A DNA stretch of 64,000 nt from Lotus japonicus (Eukaryota; Streptophyta; Magnoliopsida; Fabales; Fabaceae): assembly GCF_012489685.1 (NCBI RefSeq), contig NC_080045.1, positions 66,300,722-66,364,721 on the forward strand, read 5' to 3'. Below are positions 1 through 12,500 of the stretch, piece after piece (the stretch's first letter is position 1; each line of letters begins with the position of its first letter). Under the pieces are notes generated by a model. That model was not told the DNA's origin. It made no database searches and saw only the letters and a program-made list of their open reading frames with translations. Both the position numbers and the translations under genes were made by a program.

Positions 1-206
1 TTAGTAAACAGTTCAAATCAATAAATTGTTCAGCATATTACATCTTTCATATTGCCTAAGTGTACTTTTGTTGGGGGAAGATTCTTTCTGCAAATGTTGG
101 TTTAGAAAAATTGGTTTTCCTATTCAAACCTATATCTAACCTTTCATCCTAGACGTCGTTGAACTTCCACATTTATGTGAGAGAAATGTGACATGCAATA
201 AAAACC

Positions 207-3200
207 TTAATCTTGAGCACTTTTCTCTGGTGAACCATGGTGCCTGAGAGAATCAAGGCTGAGGAGAAATTTGACCCCAGTAAGAACAAATTAAAGAAAT
301 GAAAAGTAATCAAGAATGGTATAAACAAACAGCAATGTTAAATTATGGATAGAAAGGCTTGAGTATATGGCAAACCTGCAGTTCTGGGGAACTCTCCAGG
401 AAAGAACCGACAACTTCTTCAAACTTGGAGGCAAGGACAAATAATGTTTCCAATCCTGAAGCATTATTCCAAGATCGTGAAGCTTGCTGTTCATTCCAAA
501 GCAACAATTTGCATGCATCGTACAGACCTGGTTGAAATCCCTACTTGGTTCACAAAGCCCACCAAAATTAGCTGTATCCAAAAATCTCATCTTCAGTCCA
601 ATATCAGTAATGAAAGGATGAACCTTGATAAAGTTAAGAACATCTTGATCATGATATCCAGGATAGGTTTCTCGTGAAGAGTACCAGAATTTGTAGAACT
701 CTATTGACCTATTATTAGACTTTACAAAGTTGAACCCTCCATTCGGTCTGTTCTCTACATCATCGAAGCGACCTGTGAAATGATCACAGGCTATTTGGAA
801 ATCTGCATCAAGATGAAACCGAGGAAATGGGTCCCTGAACCACATAATGTCGGCATCCTAGAAGAGAGGAACACCAAAGTAAGTATCTAATTAAGAGTAA
901 GACAACATAGAAATGTATCTAGCATCTAATAATTTTGTAAGTCTTCTTTTGATTTCCCCTTTTTATTTAAATAAAAAAATATCGGAAGATATAGCAATAA
1001 CAGCAACGGTAAAATGCATAGCCATCAAGTTAGCTGCAATGAAACTGTATACTGGAATGGTCGATCCTACAAGTGGACAGTTATTGGGTAAATTTATAGG
1101 ACATTTGCAAAAGGTTGGTTCTATCGTTACATCAATTCTACCGTAATTCAGAAATCAAAAGTTAGATAGGTCATTAGGTTCAGCAAACAGTCAATGCTTA
1201 CTGTGTCTCCACTGATTTCTGGAAATGAGACAAACTAAGAAGGTCTGGAGGGGAGAATGGTATATTCAATGGCTGTAACTAAGGAATAATATTTTCCTCG
1301 TGATAATTGACTAGGAAAAAGAGCTTCCACTTTGTTCACTACTCTTCAACTAACAACTTTTACATTTCTTTATCAAAATGTGGGGGGGGGATATGGCTTA
1401 CTCCAAATTGTATCAAGGAAAATCCATCACAAAAAAATAAACATCACAGTACTAAGGCTTTACACAAGTTAATCCTTCTGAGCTTGAAGAGGTAAGCAAT
1501 GGGGGGAAAATAAACTTACCGTGAATACAAAATTGTATCCCATCTCTAGAACAGATCGTAGGAAATCAATCCGTCTCCACATCATCATCAAGTAGCTAGG
1601 AGTCATAAAGTATGCTTCTTTATGAAAGTCAGTTTCTTCACTAACAAGAGAAAAGCAATGGGCATGTATAACCTGACAGCGTGCAAATGCTTTTTGGTCC
1701 AATGCAATGATTACCAAATGGTTTAAAAGCCTACTGGTGCGATCTCCTATTCTAAAGCTCTGAAGGAATAGATCGATTACTGAATTTGGAGCTGCCCATG
1801 CTTCATTTAATGTGGTCAAGATAACAGTCCTGTCCTCCATAGCAGCATCATTCAAAATTTTTTCAAGTGGATATTCATTGCTAGTCTGCAGTAGAGCCAA
1901 TTACAAAAATAATAATGAATATAACCTTTTTCATAGGCAAATTGAACAGATAAACTGCAAAAATAGAATAAGTAATCCTTCCGAGTGGGGCGCATATCAG
2001 CATTAAGATACTCTCTAGGTAAAATGGTAACATACAGGTTATGGTTATGGTTATGCTTACAAAACTAATTAAAATAATGGATTTAATGATTACAAATATT
2101 CATGGCTGGATCCACTTAAGTCAAGACATAACGAAAGAATGACTTGAGTATGAAAACACCGTCACTACTGGCAGGGAATAGTCTACAGTTACAAGAATTT
2201 AATATTGGGAAAGTATCGATTAATATCAGTGTTTCTAACTAGGTAAATCATAAATAAGTAGTTGACATACTAATGCTGTGTATTTTAATATACATGGTGT
2301 CGGCAGTAGAAGTATGATGTGGTGAGTACGCAAAATATGGCTTTGCCGAACTTGAACAAATCAGACTATCCATTAGGTACATTTCATGATATTCTGAATT
2401 TCCTCCACAAACTGTACCATTCCAAATTACCAACTATTCAACATGCTGAAAGTCCAAAAAGTCATTTAAAATGTTATAATCATAGTTGTTTTCTAAAGGC
2501 AGGAAGCTCAATCAAAGAACAAAGCTTGAAATGTTACGTGGAGGACTATAAACTTTCTATATCTTAACTAACAGAATATGCAAATTCACTGGCATGACTA
2601 ATATCATTGTAATCTTAAGGGAAAAAACAAACAATCAATGCACATCATGAAGTCTTCTAGATGATGAAAACAGAAACAAAAAAAAAGCTAGTTCATCCGT
2701 CCGCTTTCAAGGTCTGTTTCCAACAACAATAACAATAATCTTCACTAATGAGCTACAAAGCACAAAGCACGACACACTAAAAGTGGATGAACAAAATGAA
2801 AAGCACATGCACAGCAATATATCTAAAATAAGATAAAAACTAATCAATGTCCCTAACTGTGGTTGATTCGCATAATTTCATCTAAGAAACCACAGTAACT
2901 AGGATCATTTCCCTAAGCATCATCATCGTCACAATCATCTCATCCTCAATCCTTCTCCGTAATGCTTCGGCCAACATCTATCGGAACAATAATGCCAATT
3001 CAATCCGATCTTTCTATCACAAGGACTCAATCAGAGCCATGAAACATGAGGAGATATCGTTATATCAACTACGGAAACTCAATTAACAACACAGATTTCG
3101 GTCCAAAATCATCGACATTGGTACTAAATACTAATTTCGCATATATCTGATGTCTCTTCACTCAATGTACAAAATACACTGTAAAAATTGAAAAAGTCGA

Positions 3201-3629
3201 GCATATCCAAATTCTCTCTGCATTTCAATCGTTAAGACTTAAGATAATGCAGTAAGAATACAAAGAGCAGTACAAACAAACACGTTCAGATACACTCACA
3301 GAAATAGAAATTAGAGTTCCAAATTACTTTCCAAACGACAAATAAGGAAACGATTCAAACGAATGCAGAATCAAGGCAACAGAACTCACCGCGTTAGAAT
3401 CGGTGGATGCAGATGGAAAGATGCTTGGAAAACCAGCCAGAGGATAGGAGGAACGAAAGGTGGAGAAGAATCGGTAGGAATTAACATCTCTGAAGAGGAT
3501 TAAGCAAGAGAGAGAAACGACGGCGAAGAAGAGAGCAGCGGCTAGGGTGCGGCGAAGATGGAGGACTTTGGCCTCCGGCAACATATCCGCGGCGGAGTCA
3601 GCGGCGTCGAAGCGGAACGGCGTCGTCAT
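207..3629 (-). CDS. GT77-like nucleotide-diphospho-sugar transferase (At4g15970-like)
   Basis: Probable Golgi type II membrane glycosyltransferase of the Nucleotid_trans (PF03407) family, which includes plant arabinosyl- and xylosyltransferases; the substrate cannot be told from sequence. Coding exons on the minus strand: 3629-3390, 1885-1520, 857-376 and 258-207. Phases agree (0, 0, 2), giving 379 aa. The ATG at 3629 opens a short cytosolic tail followed by a hydrophobic anchor at residues ~28-46, just after two arginines. The catalytic domain begins near residue 85 with EKILNDAAMEDRTVILTTLN. A metal-binding DxD (FTDADIMWF, Asp203 and Asp205) is formed across the exon 2/3 junction. The conserved GGFNFVKSN and HDQDVLN blocks and the C-terminal SWRVPQNCSLDSL follow. 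The length is normal for the family and no lesion is seen. Intron 1 is long (~1.5 kb) and holds nothing recognisable. Confidence 0.9.
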
Positions 3630-3934
3630 TGTGGAAGTTATGCGGTGGTGTTGATTTGATTTTGTTCGGTGAGGAGAGTAAATGAGAGAGAGAGAATGTA
3701 TGATGCAGATGCATGATGAGTGGAATGGAATGGAAATGGAAGTGATAAGTGAAGTGAGAAGAAGTGTGAGCTCGAAATTTGAGGTAAATCCGTTACGAAC
3801 GCGGAACGCAGTCTCGCATTACTATTGTGGGTTGGGTTGTACCAGCTTCAACTGTCCACCGACGTGGTACTAGCTATTACAGATTTTATTAAATAATAAT
3901 ATTACCTTCTTTCCTTATTATAATAACTCACTAG

Positions 3935-4060
3935 AAAAATATTACCGAGTGGTTGGTTTAAGTAATACATATTTGATTCTCCTTATGCAAGGTTTCGAGT
4001 TCAAGTATTGTGGACGAGAAAAAGCCCCTTGCCAAGAGATGAGGACAACCCAGATTGTTC
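3935..4060 (+). repeat. tRNA-derived SINE-like remnant
   Basis: Pol III promoter-like boxes are spaced as in a tRNA. An A box resembling tRNA-Leu/Ser (CCGAGTGGTTGGTTTAAGT, from about 3944) is followed ~45 bp later by a B box (GGTTTCGAGTTCAAG, 3991-4005). No cloverleaf can be closed, so it is not a functional tRNA. The 3' limit is uncertain because a LINE remnant follows. Confidence 0.4.
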
Positions 4061-4179
4061 ACCAAACGCATCAGCTATATACAATCCACCTCATAAGCGA
4101 GTTTCTGAAAGTCAAATGACTAGGCAAGTCGTAATCCATCCATCAACGCTACTGCCTTAGCTAAGAGAGGATTGCCACC

Positions 4180-4700
4180 ATCCTCAAATCCTATGAAACC
4201 CACTCGCCACTACCCTTCCCTTCCTATATCACACTACATCTCCTCATGTTATGCTCGTTCTCTTGATAACTATCGTCGACATTCACTTCATAAACCCCTG
4301 CCTTGGAGGTCATTGCCGCACACCCAACAACACACCATCCTCCATGCTAACCCCGACATCCAAGCTTCTCCTCAACTCGTCATGCTCGTGACACAACCTC
4401 CATCAAGCCTCATTCATAGTTTAAGGCTCCTCTTCCATGCACATATTGTTCCTCTCTTTCCAAATGCTCCACAACGCCACCAAGACACAACACGCTAAGG
4501 GAACCTCGAGCTAACCTCAAGATCCAACCCTTTAAATTAAAGTTGGAAAAATTACTCCTAGCAAGAGCTTAAAGACGCATCCAGAGTTCACGAGAGCGAT
4601 GACACTCCCGGAGACAATGAAAGGTATCCTCCACAAGAGCACAACATCTCGAGCGCGAAGGGGACACAAACAGGTTTCTAAGAGCTCGAGCTTCGTTATA
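4180..4700 (-). mobile_element. LINE (non-LTR retrotransposon) fragment: zinc-binding RT region and linker
   Basis: Read on the minus strand, about 4690-4565 encodes a zf-RVT-like block (CCALVEDTFHCLRECHRSRE, then LW) typical of the region after reverse transcriptase in plant LINEs. Downstream, in broken frames, come pieces such as RNNMCMEEEP, HEHDELRRSLDVG and PPRQGFMKVNVD, which match the linker into the RNase H domain. Stops and frame changes are numerous, so this is a dead fragment. The open frame on the opposite strand at 4172-4498 is its shadow. Confidence 0.6.
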
Positions 4701-6240
4701 TTTACTCATTTATGTTTGTTTTGGAGATGCTAGTCTTAATTTGTTCATGTTGGATTATATGGAATATTTTTCTCTTGAGATGTTGGATTATATGGAGTTT
4801 CTATATTTTTTCACATTAATATAAAATAATAGTATTTTATTTTGAATCCGACCACCAGAATCAAACCAAACCAATTGAGACCGAGTTGCTTTGGTTCAGT
4901 TCCAAAAGTAAAAATTTAGAATATATGAACAAACTCAAACTAAACCTATCTAATTAGTTCGGACGTTTAAACACCCTAAATTCAAATCAATTCAATTACA
5001 CCCCTAGTCTCTTATGTGCCTTTTCACAATCATGTTAATAAAGTCCATAACTTCAACATTTCTCTATATTAATTGGTGGATGACAAAATAATAATTTACA
5101 AAGAATACATATTTTAAAATATCGGACCATACCTACTCAATCCACCATCTTCACTCTTTTTACACTTAGAATCGATTTGGTGGACAAGATATACATACAT
5201 GATAGAATAATGTAATCATATCCTGTCTTAATTAGTTGTTTGTTGCACCAGCAATATAAAATAACGCAATATTATCAATTATCCAATCATGTGTAAAAGT
5301 TATCATGAGGGGAGAGTTAGAATAGAGTTATCTTCACAAGATAGGATAACAATTTTCTATTCGTTTTTAGCACCTAACTCTAAATTAAATTATTTCAATA
5401 TTTATATTTTATATAATTTATAATAATATTAATTGATCAATATAGAATATTAATTTTTAGTAATATTCTAATTTTGTTATTTATCAATTAATAATTTTTA
5501 TTGCTAAGTTAAAATAATTTAGTTACTCATAAACTAATTTAAAAAGTGATCTAATTGATTAATAGTCAAAATATTGATTTTTTTAAATAGAAAGTATTGA
5601 ATTTACTCATAAAAAAATTAATTATGATCATCACCCTACTACCACTTAGTTAACATTATTTTTTATTCAAAGAAAAATTTGATATTTTTTTCCCTGTTTA
5701 TACCATTTCTATTGTTATATTGTTCACCTCAAACACATGATAGGATAAGAGTCATGCATTTATCCAACTCTTTATCTTATTCTACTTTTATTCTCTTAAA
5801 TAAATCCGTCATCTTCAATTGTGTGAGTTACATAAGTTTTTTTTGTTGGTTTTATACGTTTAAACACCACCGATTTTGTACAAACAAAAACTTAAAAGTT
5901 AAACCTTTTTGTAAATTATGTCGAAGATTGTAGACCAAAAAAGTATAACACAATTAATAAGCAGCCGAACTCTGCATCGGAGATTAGTCTCATAACCGTC
6001 GGATATGTTAAAAAAAAATGATTCTGCATGATGAAAACTTAATTTAAACACCAAACAACTCTTGGATAAAGTGTACCAAAAATATAGCGTCTAATTAAAA
6101 AAAAAAAGCAAAAGCTAATTTCCACATCAGTTTTTTGGGTCCGGACATGTTGATAACAAAAATAAAAATGGGTGCAGGCAGCAATAGTTAATCTTAATCG
6201 GGAAAAAAACCCGAAGCAAACGGCCCTTAACCAGTTACGA
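4701..6240. other. AT-rich intergenic stretch
   Basis: Very AT-rich DNA between the LINE fragment and the SEC24 5' leader. Short open frames (for example 5679-5933) show no protein-like composition. I recognise no RNA gene or intact transposon. The last few hundred bases before 6240 should hold the SEC24 promoter, but no clear TATA box could be assigned. Confidence 0.5.
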
Positions 6241-6383
6241 ACAAACGAGAACGAGAGCGAGCGCTGATAATAATATAACAACAAGCTCTTCCTTCTTCCG
6301 TACACACTCTCTCTAAAACCCCTCATCTCAATCTCCGATCTAACCTGCTCCCAATTCTTCAGATTCAACCGATCTCATCTCAG

Positions 6384-6516
6384 GTTTCGCCAATTCTCAA
6401 TTCGATTTCTGATTTCTCACAGCTATGATGATCATTTCGTTCTTTTCATTGATCCTCTTTTTCAATTTTCTGGAATGTTGCAATGATTTTCAATTCTCTG
6501 TTGTTGTTTCTTGTAG
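6384..6516 (+). other. 5'UTR intron of SEC24
   Basis: A donor CAG|GTTTCG at 6383/6384 and a pyrimidine-rich acceptor TTCTTGTAG ending at 6516 bracket a 133-bp intron upstream of the start codon. The CT-rich leader before it (6290-6383) resembles a plant 5'UTR. 5'UTR introns are common in plant housekeeping genes. Confidence 0.6.
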
Positions 6517-6571
6517 ATTTGGATCGTGTACTTGGAATTGGTTGAACGATTTGATTTGATTCGATTCAGTA

Positions 6572-9500
6572 ATGGCTGCTCCTGTGCCTCCAGGGGCACC
6601 TAGACCCGGCGGCAATAATCAGCCACAGGGACCTCCACCAAATTACATGCCGAATTTTCGGGCTAATTCCGATGGAGGAGTTCTTGATAATCTGCAGAAT
6701 TTGAATCTTAATCGACCTCCTATGGTGTCAAATCCTTTTTCTAGACCTCCCCCTTTTAGCCAACCACCTAATTTTCCTTCTTCTGCACCTTCACCTGGCT
6801 TCCCTGGTTCCTCGCCGCAGTTTTCGCGGCCCGGTCCACCTCCCGGAGCAATGGTGCGGCCTGCAGGACCTCCTTCTGGGCCGCCGGTATCTACATTGCC
6901 CCCAAATGTTGCTACTGGAAGACCTACCGGTCCACCTCCTGGTAGTCAACCCCCTCCGCCGTTTGGGTCAAGGCCGCCTCCTAATTCTTTTCCGCCATCG
7001 TTGGGTGGTGGTTCTGCTGCACCGGTTTCTGGGTTTCCTCCACAAGGCGGTTCTCCACCGAGCCGTCCTCCTCCGCAAGCTCTTGGTGGTGGTGCTCGTC
7101 CCAGTCCGAATCCTTTTGCTTCACCACAAATGAGTGCTCCCCCGGGGGCACCCTCTATGAGTGGTTCCGGTAACTTGATGAGTAACGGGCCTCCGGTGTT
7201 TTCTGCTGGAGCTTTGCCAGGTCCCCAACGAATTCCTCCGGTTGGCAGTGCACCGCAACAGTCGGTTGGACCTCCAACAATGAGAGCTCCTCCTGGACCT
7301 GCTGTTCAACCTCAGTCCCCATATCCTATGCCACCTCAAGGAGCAGTGCAACCTCCAGGTTCACCTTTTGGAGCACCTTCTTGGCAGATGCAATCCCAGC
7401 AGGTAGCATTTCTCCATGTCTGTAGTTGAAATTTTGAATGTCTTTTTATCTAAATTTTAGCTTCAACGTTCTGTTGAATGAGTTTATACAGTTAAACACA
7501 TTCTTGTACCTCTGACTATGAGGAATAGACTCTGCCTGTTTAAAACTGCTGAAGCCTTTTTTGGATTGCATGGTCTTAGCCTCTTAGGTCAAGTATATGT
7601 AAGTTTTTTAGATGAATAAACCTGGAATTTTATTTTGCCTCTTATAAACAAGAGTTTTATGTGTATGCATTACTCAGAAAGTTGTCGGATCTATAGCAAT
7701 GGTGTTGCTTGTTAATTGGTTGGAAGAGCCTTTAGAGGAGATAGGAAATGTCTTATGTTTTGCGCAGAATGAAAGTTTCAGAATGTGGTTTTCTTGTTCA
7801 TTTGTCAACAGTGGTGGTTCTGAATGTTTTAGTTGGTTTTAAAAAAAGAGAGATTTTATGAGAACAAGATGCCTTTTTTTTTTATCATAAATTTTTTAGT
7901 TGGCATGAGGTAGCTAAGAACAGCTACTTGATATCTGACACACCCAAAAAAATTACAAAACTTTATGTGAACATTTAAAACTTTTGAGGTTATAGTGAGC
8001 ATATTGATCAAATTTTAGGATCAGTGAGAGACACTGCTCCTATTTATCTTCTTTTTAAAAGTTAAAGAAGAAAGTAAAAAATTTAGGACAGAATATTCTA
8101 TTATTACAGAAAATTACGGATAATCCTCATATAAAAGTCTTACTAGCAATCACCCTAAGGATTCCAGGGGAAAAAACTGACCCATGTAAATAATTGCAGT
8201 GACACAAGTTGTGCTTATTGCATTTGCCTTTATCCAGTTAGAGCAAACTATTAATTTAAGTTCCTGTCATTCCTAATCATTTTCTTTTACTTTTGAAGTT
8301 CCAGAAAGTTCAGAGCTTTTGAATGCATAAAAGTAAGCACTTAGTTTAATACCATTTTCTGCTGTCTCTGTTTAAAGCTTATGGGAGCCTGCTCTTCTGT
8401 TATGCGATGCTGCTCTTGAATTTATGCATCAGGCAAGGGTTTGGTATGATGGTGCCTGTAAAATATAAACCCGAACCTGTACTATGGTTAAGCACTGGTC
8501 TACTTTTTCAAAATTCCTTTGTTCTCTGTCAATTCTGTATTGTTGGTTTCGAGACACTCAGTATGTAACTGACTAATTATTATGTTTGTGAATTACCGCG
8601 TAGTCATCATATTGATACTGGACAGATAAATGGGCACTTGGTGACAGTAAACATCTCATATGTACAGTTGTTAGTTTGTACAAAAGTTTTCTTTAATATG
8701 TTTCCACATCTAGTTAAATTTTGTTATAATGTGTTGTGTCCTATATGAATTTATTCATCTTTTGAAAATCAGTCTCGACTCTGAATATTTGCAATTCTGT
8801 AGGTAGCACCACCTCCTCCAGTTCCTGGTGCTCCACAGCCTCCTCGGATGTTTGGCATGCCACCACCATTGCCAAATCAATCAATGACTACTACTATTTC
8901 ACCTGCGGTTGGTCAAACTGGAGCCCCTATGGCTGGGCCATCCAAAATTGATCCCAATCAAATTCCAAGGCCCACCCCAGGTTCCTCGGTGATCTTGCAT
9001 GAAACTCGTCAAGGCAATCAGGCAACCATTCCTCCGGTATTCTTCTGAAAATTCTTAATATTGTTTTTTTTTCCTTTGATATAAAGTGGAGAAAGAGAAA
9101 TAGTATGTTACAACTGAGGCTTGCTAAATATGCTTTTCATGTTCTTGGTCTTTGGTATTATAAGTTTCCTCTTCTCAATTATTATCTTTTTCCTTTTACA
9201 TTATTTCTTATTCAAAAACTTTTTTAATGAGTTTCATAGCTGATGTCATGTCTTATGTTTTATGGAAAGTCATATATATTGCATTAATCATCACAACTGT
9301 TTGTTCTTACATTGTGTTTTTTTTGTCCAGCCTGCTACCAGTGATTACATTGTAAGGGATACCGGAAATTGCAGTCCGCGTTACATGAGGTGCACAATCA
9401 ATCAGGTCAAGTGACATCTGCAATATATTTTTAACTTTGAATAAAGTCGTGAGAAACCCTAGTATTACTGGAGTGGCCTCTATCACTTGCTTGTACATAG

Positions 9501-12500
9501 TTGTATTTGTGCTTCTATATTGTAGTTACACTTAAGATTACTCTCGTGTGTTTGATGGTCTCATATGCAGAGGGCTTGAAAGTCTTTATTCAATTGGTGT
9601 ATTTTTTGTGCTTTGCCTTTTGATTTGCTTAAGAAGATGCTTATTTGTATGCTCTTTAGACTTCTCTTCCAAAATATTTCTTTTATTCAAAGTGAATTTT
9701 GGTGCTACAATAATTCTATGAGATTGTTAACTCAATTTTGATAATGTTGAGATTCTTTCTGACATTTCATATTGGTATTTTGTTTCATTTGCTTTGTTCT
9801 TTTTATTGAATGGAACAGATTCCTTTCACTGCTGATCTTTTGACAACATCAGGAATGCAGTTGGCTATGTTAGTCCAACCTTTGACCCTTCCTCACCCAT
9901 CTGAGGAGCCCATTCAAGTAACAATTATTTTTTCTCCTTTGAAGTTTCTGCTTCTGCTCTTACTTTTATTTTATTTTATTTTATTTTATTGAAGTGCTAG
10001 TTCTGCATGCATTTTTTTTAAGCGCTAGAGTTAGTTAAGGGTCGTTGGTTTCTAATTTTGTTTTCTGTTTTCATTTTCTTGTGTTCACTTTTTACTATGA
10101 AAAGGCCACCTCATTTTCACCATGTTTTCTCTTTTCAAAGTTTTGTATAGGAAAAAGGGAAAAGAGCTTTTTATAGGATATTACTATGTTAACTAAGTAA
10201 ATGAAGATATAGGATATTACCTTATTCTTGTCTAGTGTTTGATGGCCTGCTAACTAATGTTAAAAAAAGTACTTCTGTTGTTTCAAGTTTCTTCAGTGAC
10301 TGTTGTCGAGCTCATAACTATTGTGTATTTGTGTTCAAATCATATTTTGTGTAGCTGTAGTGGTGGATATGAACTATATTATAATTTTCAAAGTTCACTG
10401 TGTTCTATCTCTAACATGCTGGCTTCCATCAATAACTACTGTGATATTTTTTAGGTAATTATTTTGTCTTAATATCTGATGTTGTTATAGGTTGTTGATT
10501 TTGGGGAGAGTGGTCCTGTCCGTTGCTCGCGTTGCAAGGCTTACATAAATCCCTTTATGAAATTCATTGATCAGGGAAGACGTTTCATCTGCAACTTGTG
10601 TGGTTAGTACTTGAAAATTTACTCATCATACTGTTGTTTGTTTGTATATACTATGGAAGGTGCCAATGGGTAGATGATTTGTTACACTGCTTGCCCTTAC
10701 AATGGATAGAAGAGAAATTGGGACCATGAATATATAATCACATTCTAAAGGATAACCTCCTTTTATAAATTCCCAGTGATTTCCTTTGATGGTCTTGACA
10801 TGGCTCATTAGGTCAAAAATCGAATTCATTTGGTGTAATTCCAATTTTTTCCTCTTCTAGTCTCATCCTCACTCCATCTAGTTGCAGCAACTATTGCTGC
10901 TTTCACCTCATCTGCAATCGCCCTGTCAACAGTTGTACAAAGAATGTTTGGCAGTTCTTGTGGTGGAAGATTGGGTGGTAAAAGTGAGATCCAGCAGAGA
11001 TCCGGTGCTTATTCATAATTAATGACCCCCGTCCATCTGAGTTTGGTGATTCCACCGGTGGTGGTTGCTTGACCGAATTGCATTAAACCCAAACCATAGC
11101 TATTGCCTCAACTGTACCTTTGTCACCCTGGAGATGGTTCTCTTTAACCCAAATTTTCTCATCTGTTTGTTGCATTATTTGTACTAGTCAATTAGCTTCT
11201 TTCTCCACAATATTGAGTTCAATGTATATTTCTCTCACTGGTTTTGCTTCATAATTGTTGTTTTCTTATAATCCACCACAATTTGATCATTGGAACTTCA
11301 TCATTACTTTCATTTTTTTGGCTCCAAAAGTTGCAGTGTGTCAATGCCACACTCAAGACCACTTCCCTCTTGAGTTCTCCACCTGCTTGGTCGCATGATG
11401 TATCCTATTTCCCATAGGGTTGTTTATTTACCTCTTCATCCTCAAGAACAATCCCCTGAATCTGCATCAACTAATGCAGCATATTCTTAAGCTCAGAAAT
11501 GCTGGACTCCAATGAATGATTCTGCAATCTTTGATTGGTGGTCACCTTTTTCAAGAACCCCATCACATTCTTCATTTCTTGCCCAACAATAGATTTGGCA
11601 GGTCGGGCCAATTGATTAGGAGCCCATGGAAGAGAAATGAGATGTTGATAGATACAATGAAATTTGAAAATAAATGAACAATTTTTTTGTTTGAGAATAG
11701 CAGATAGATCTCTCCTCCAAGGGTTGCCCTCTTACAACTGAGCCACTGCTCTGTTTTTCTAAACTAACAAATCTGAGTTCCTCTCCCTTCTAACTTTACT
11801 CCTTAAAAGTCCTCATAATTTTTCATAAATCTTTGCTTCTCTGTGATGAGATGGGATTATTCAATATTTTTCTTTTTGTGACATTGCCAACCATTGTTTA
11901 CTGTATATTTGTTTTACAGGATTTAGTGATGAAACTCCACGGGACTACCACTGCAATTTGGGTCCAGATGGTCGGCGTAGAGATGCTGATGAAAGGCCTG
12001 AGTTGTGCAGAGGAACAGTTGAGTTTGTTGCTACAAAAGAATTCATGGTAAGGATATTTGTAAAATATTCAAGGCTGGACTTTTGAGTGTATTTCTTTCA
12101 TTGATTGTTCATCATTACAAGAATATCATTAGTTTACTTGACGAGTGGTTGGCAATTCACTATTTTCCGTAGGTCCGTGAGCCAATGCCGGCGGTGTACT
12201 TCTTCCTCATTGATGTATCAATGAATGCTGTTCAAACTGGTGCAACAGCTGCAGCTTGCAGTGCCATAAAACAAGTCATTACAGACCTTCCTGTGAGTTC
12301 TAACTGTAGACAACTTATTAACCATTTATATATGATAATCTGTGTGATGCTTCATGCTTAATAATTTCCAAATTTTTCTGTTGTTTGATTGGATTGAAAG
12401 TTGAAACTCATTGCTTCATTATGATCCATTTTATGTTGGTACTTAGATACCAAGAGACTAAACCTTTAAGATTCCTCCCTCCTCTCTCCACCTGCCTCTG

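Noticed and set aside
6906..7351. Overlapping frames on both strands inside SEC24 exon 1
   Set aside because: Shadows of the Pro/Gly-rich coding sequence, with low-complexity Leu/Val or Arg/His composition.
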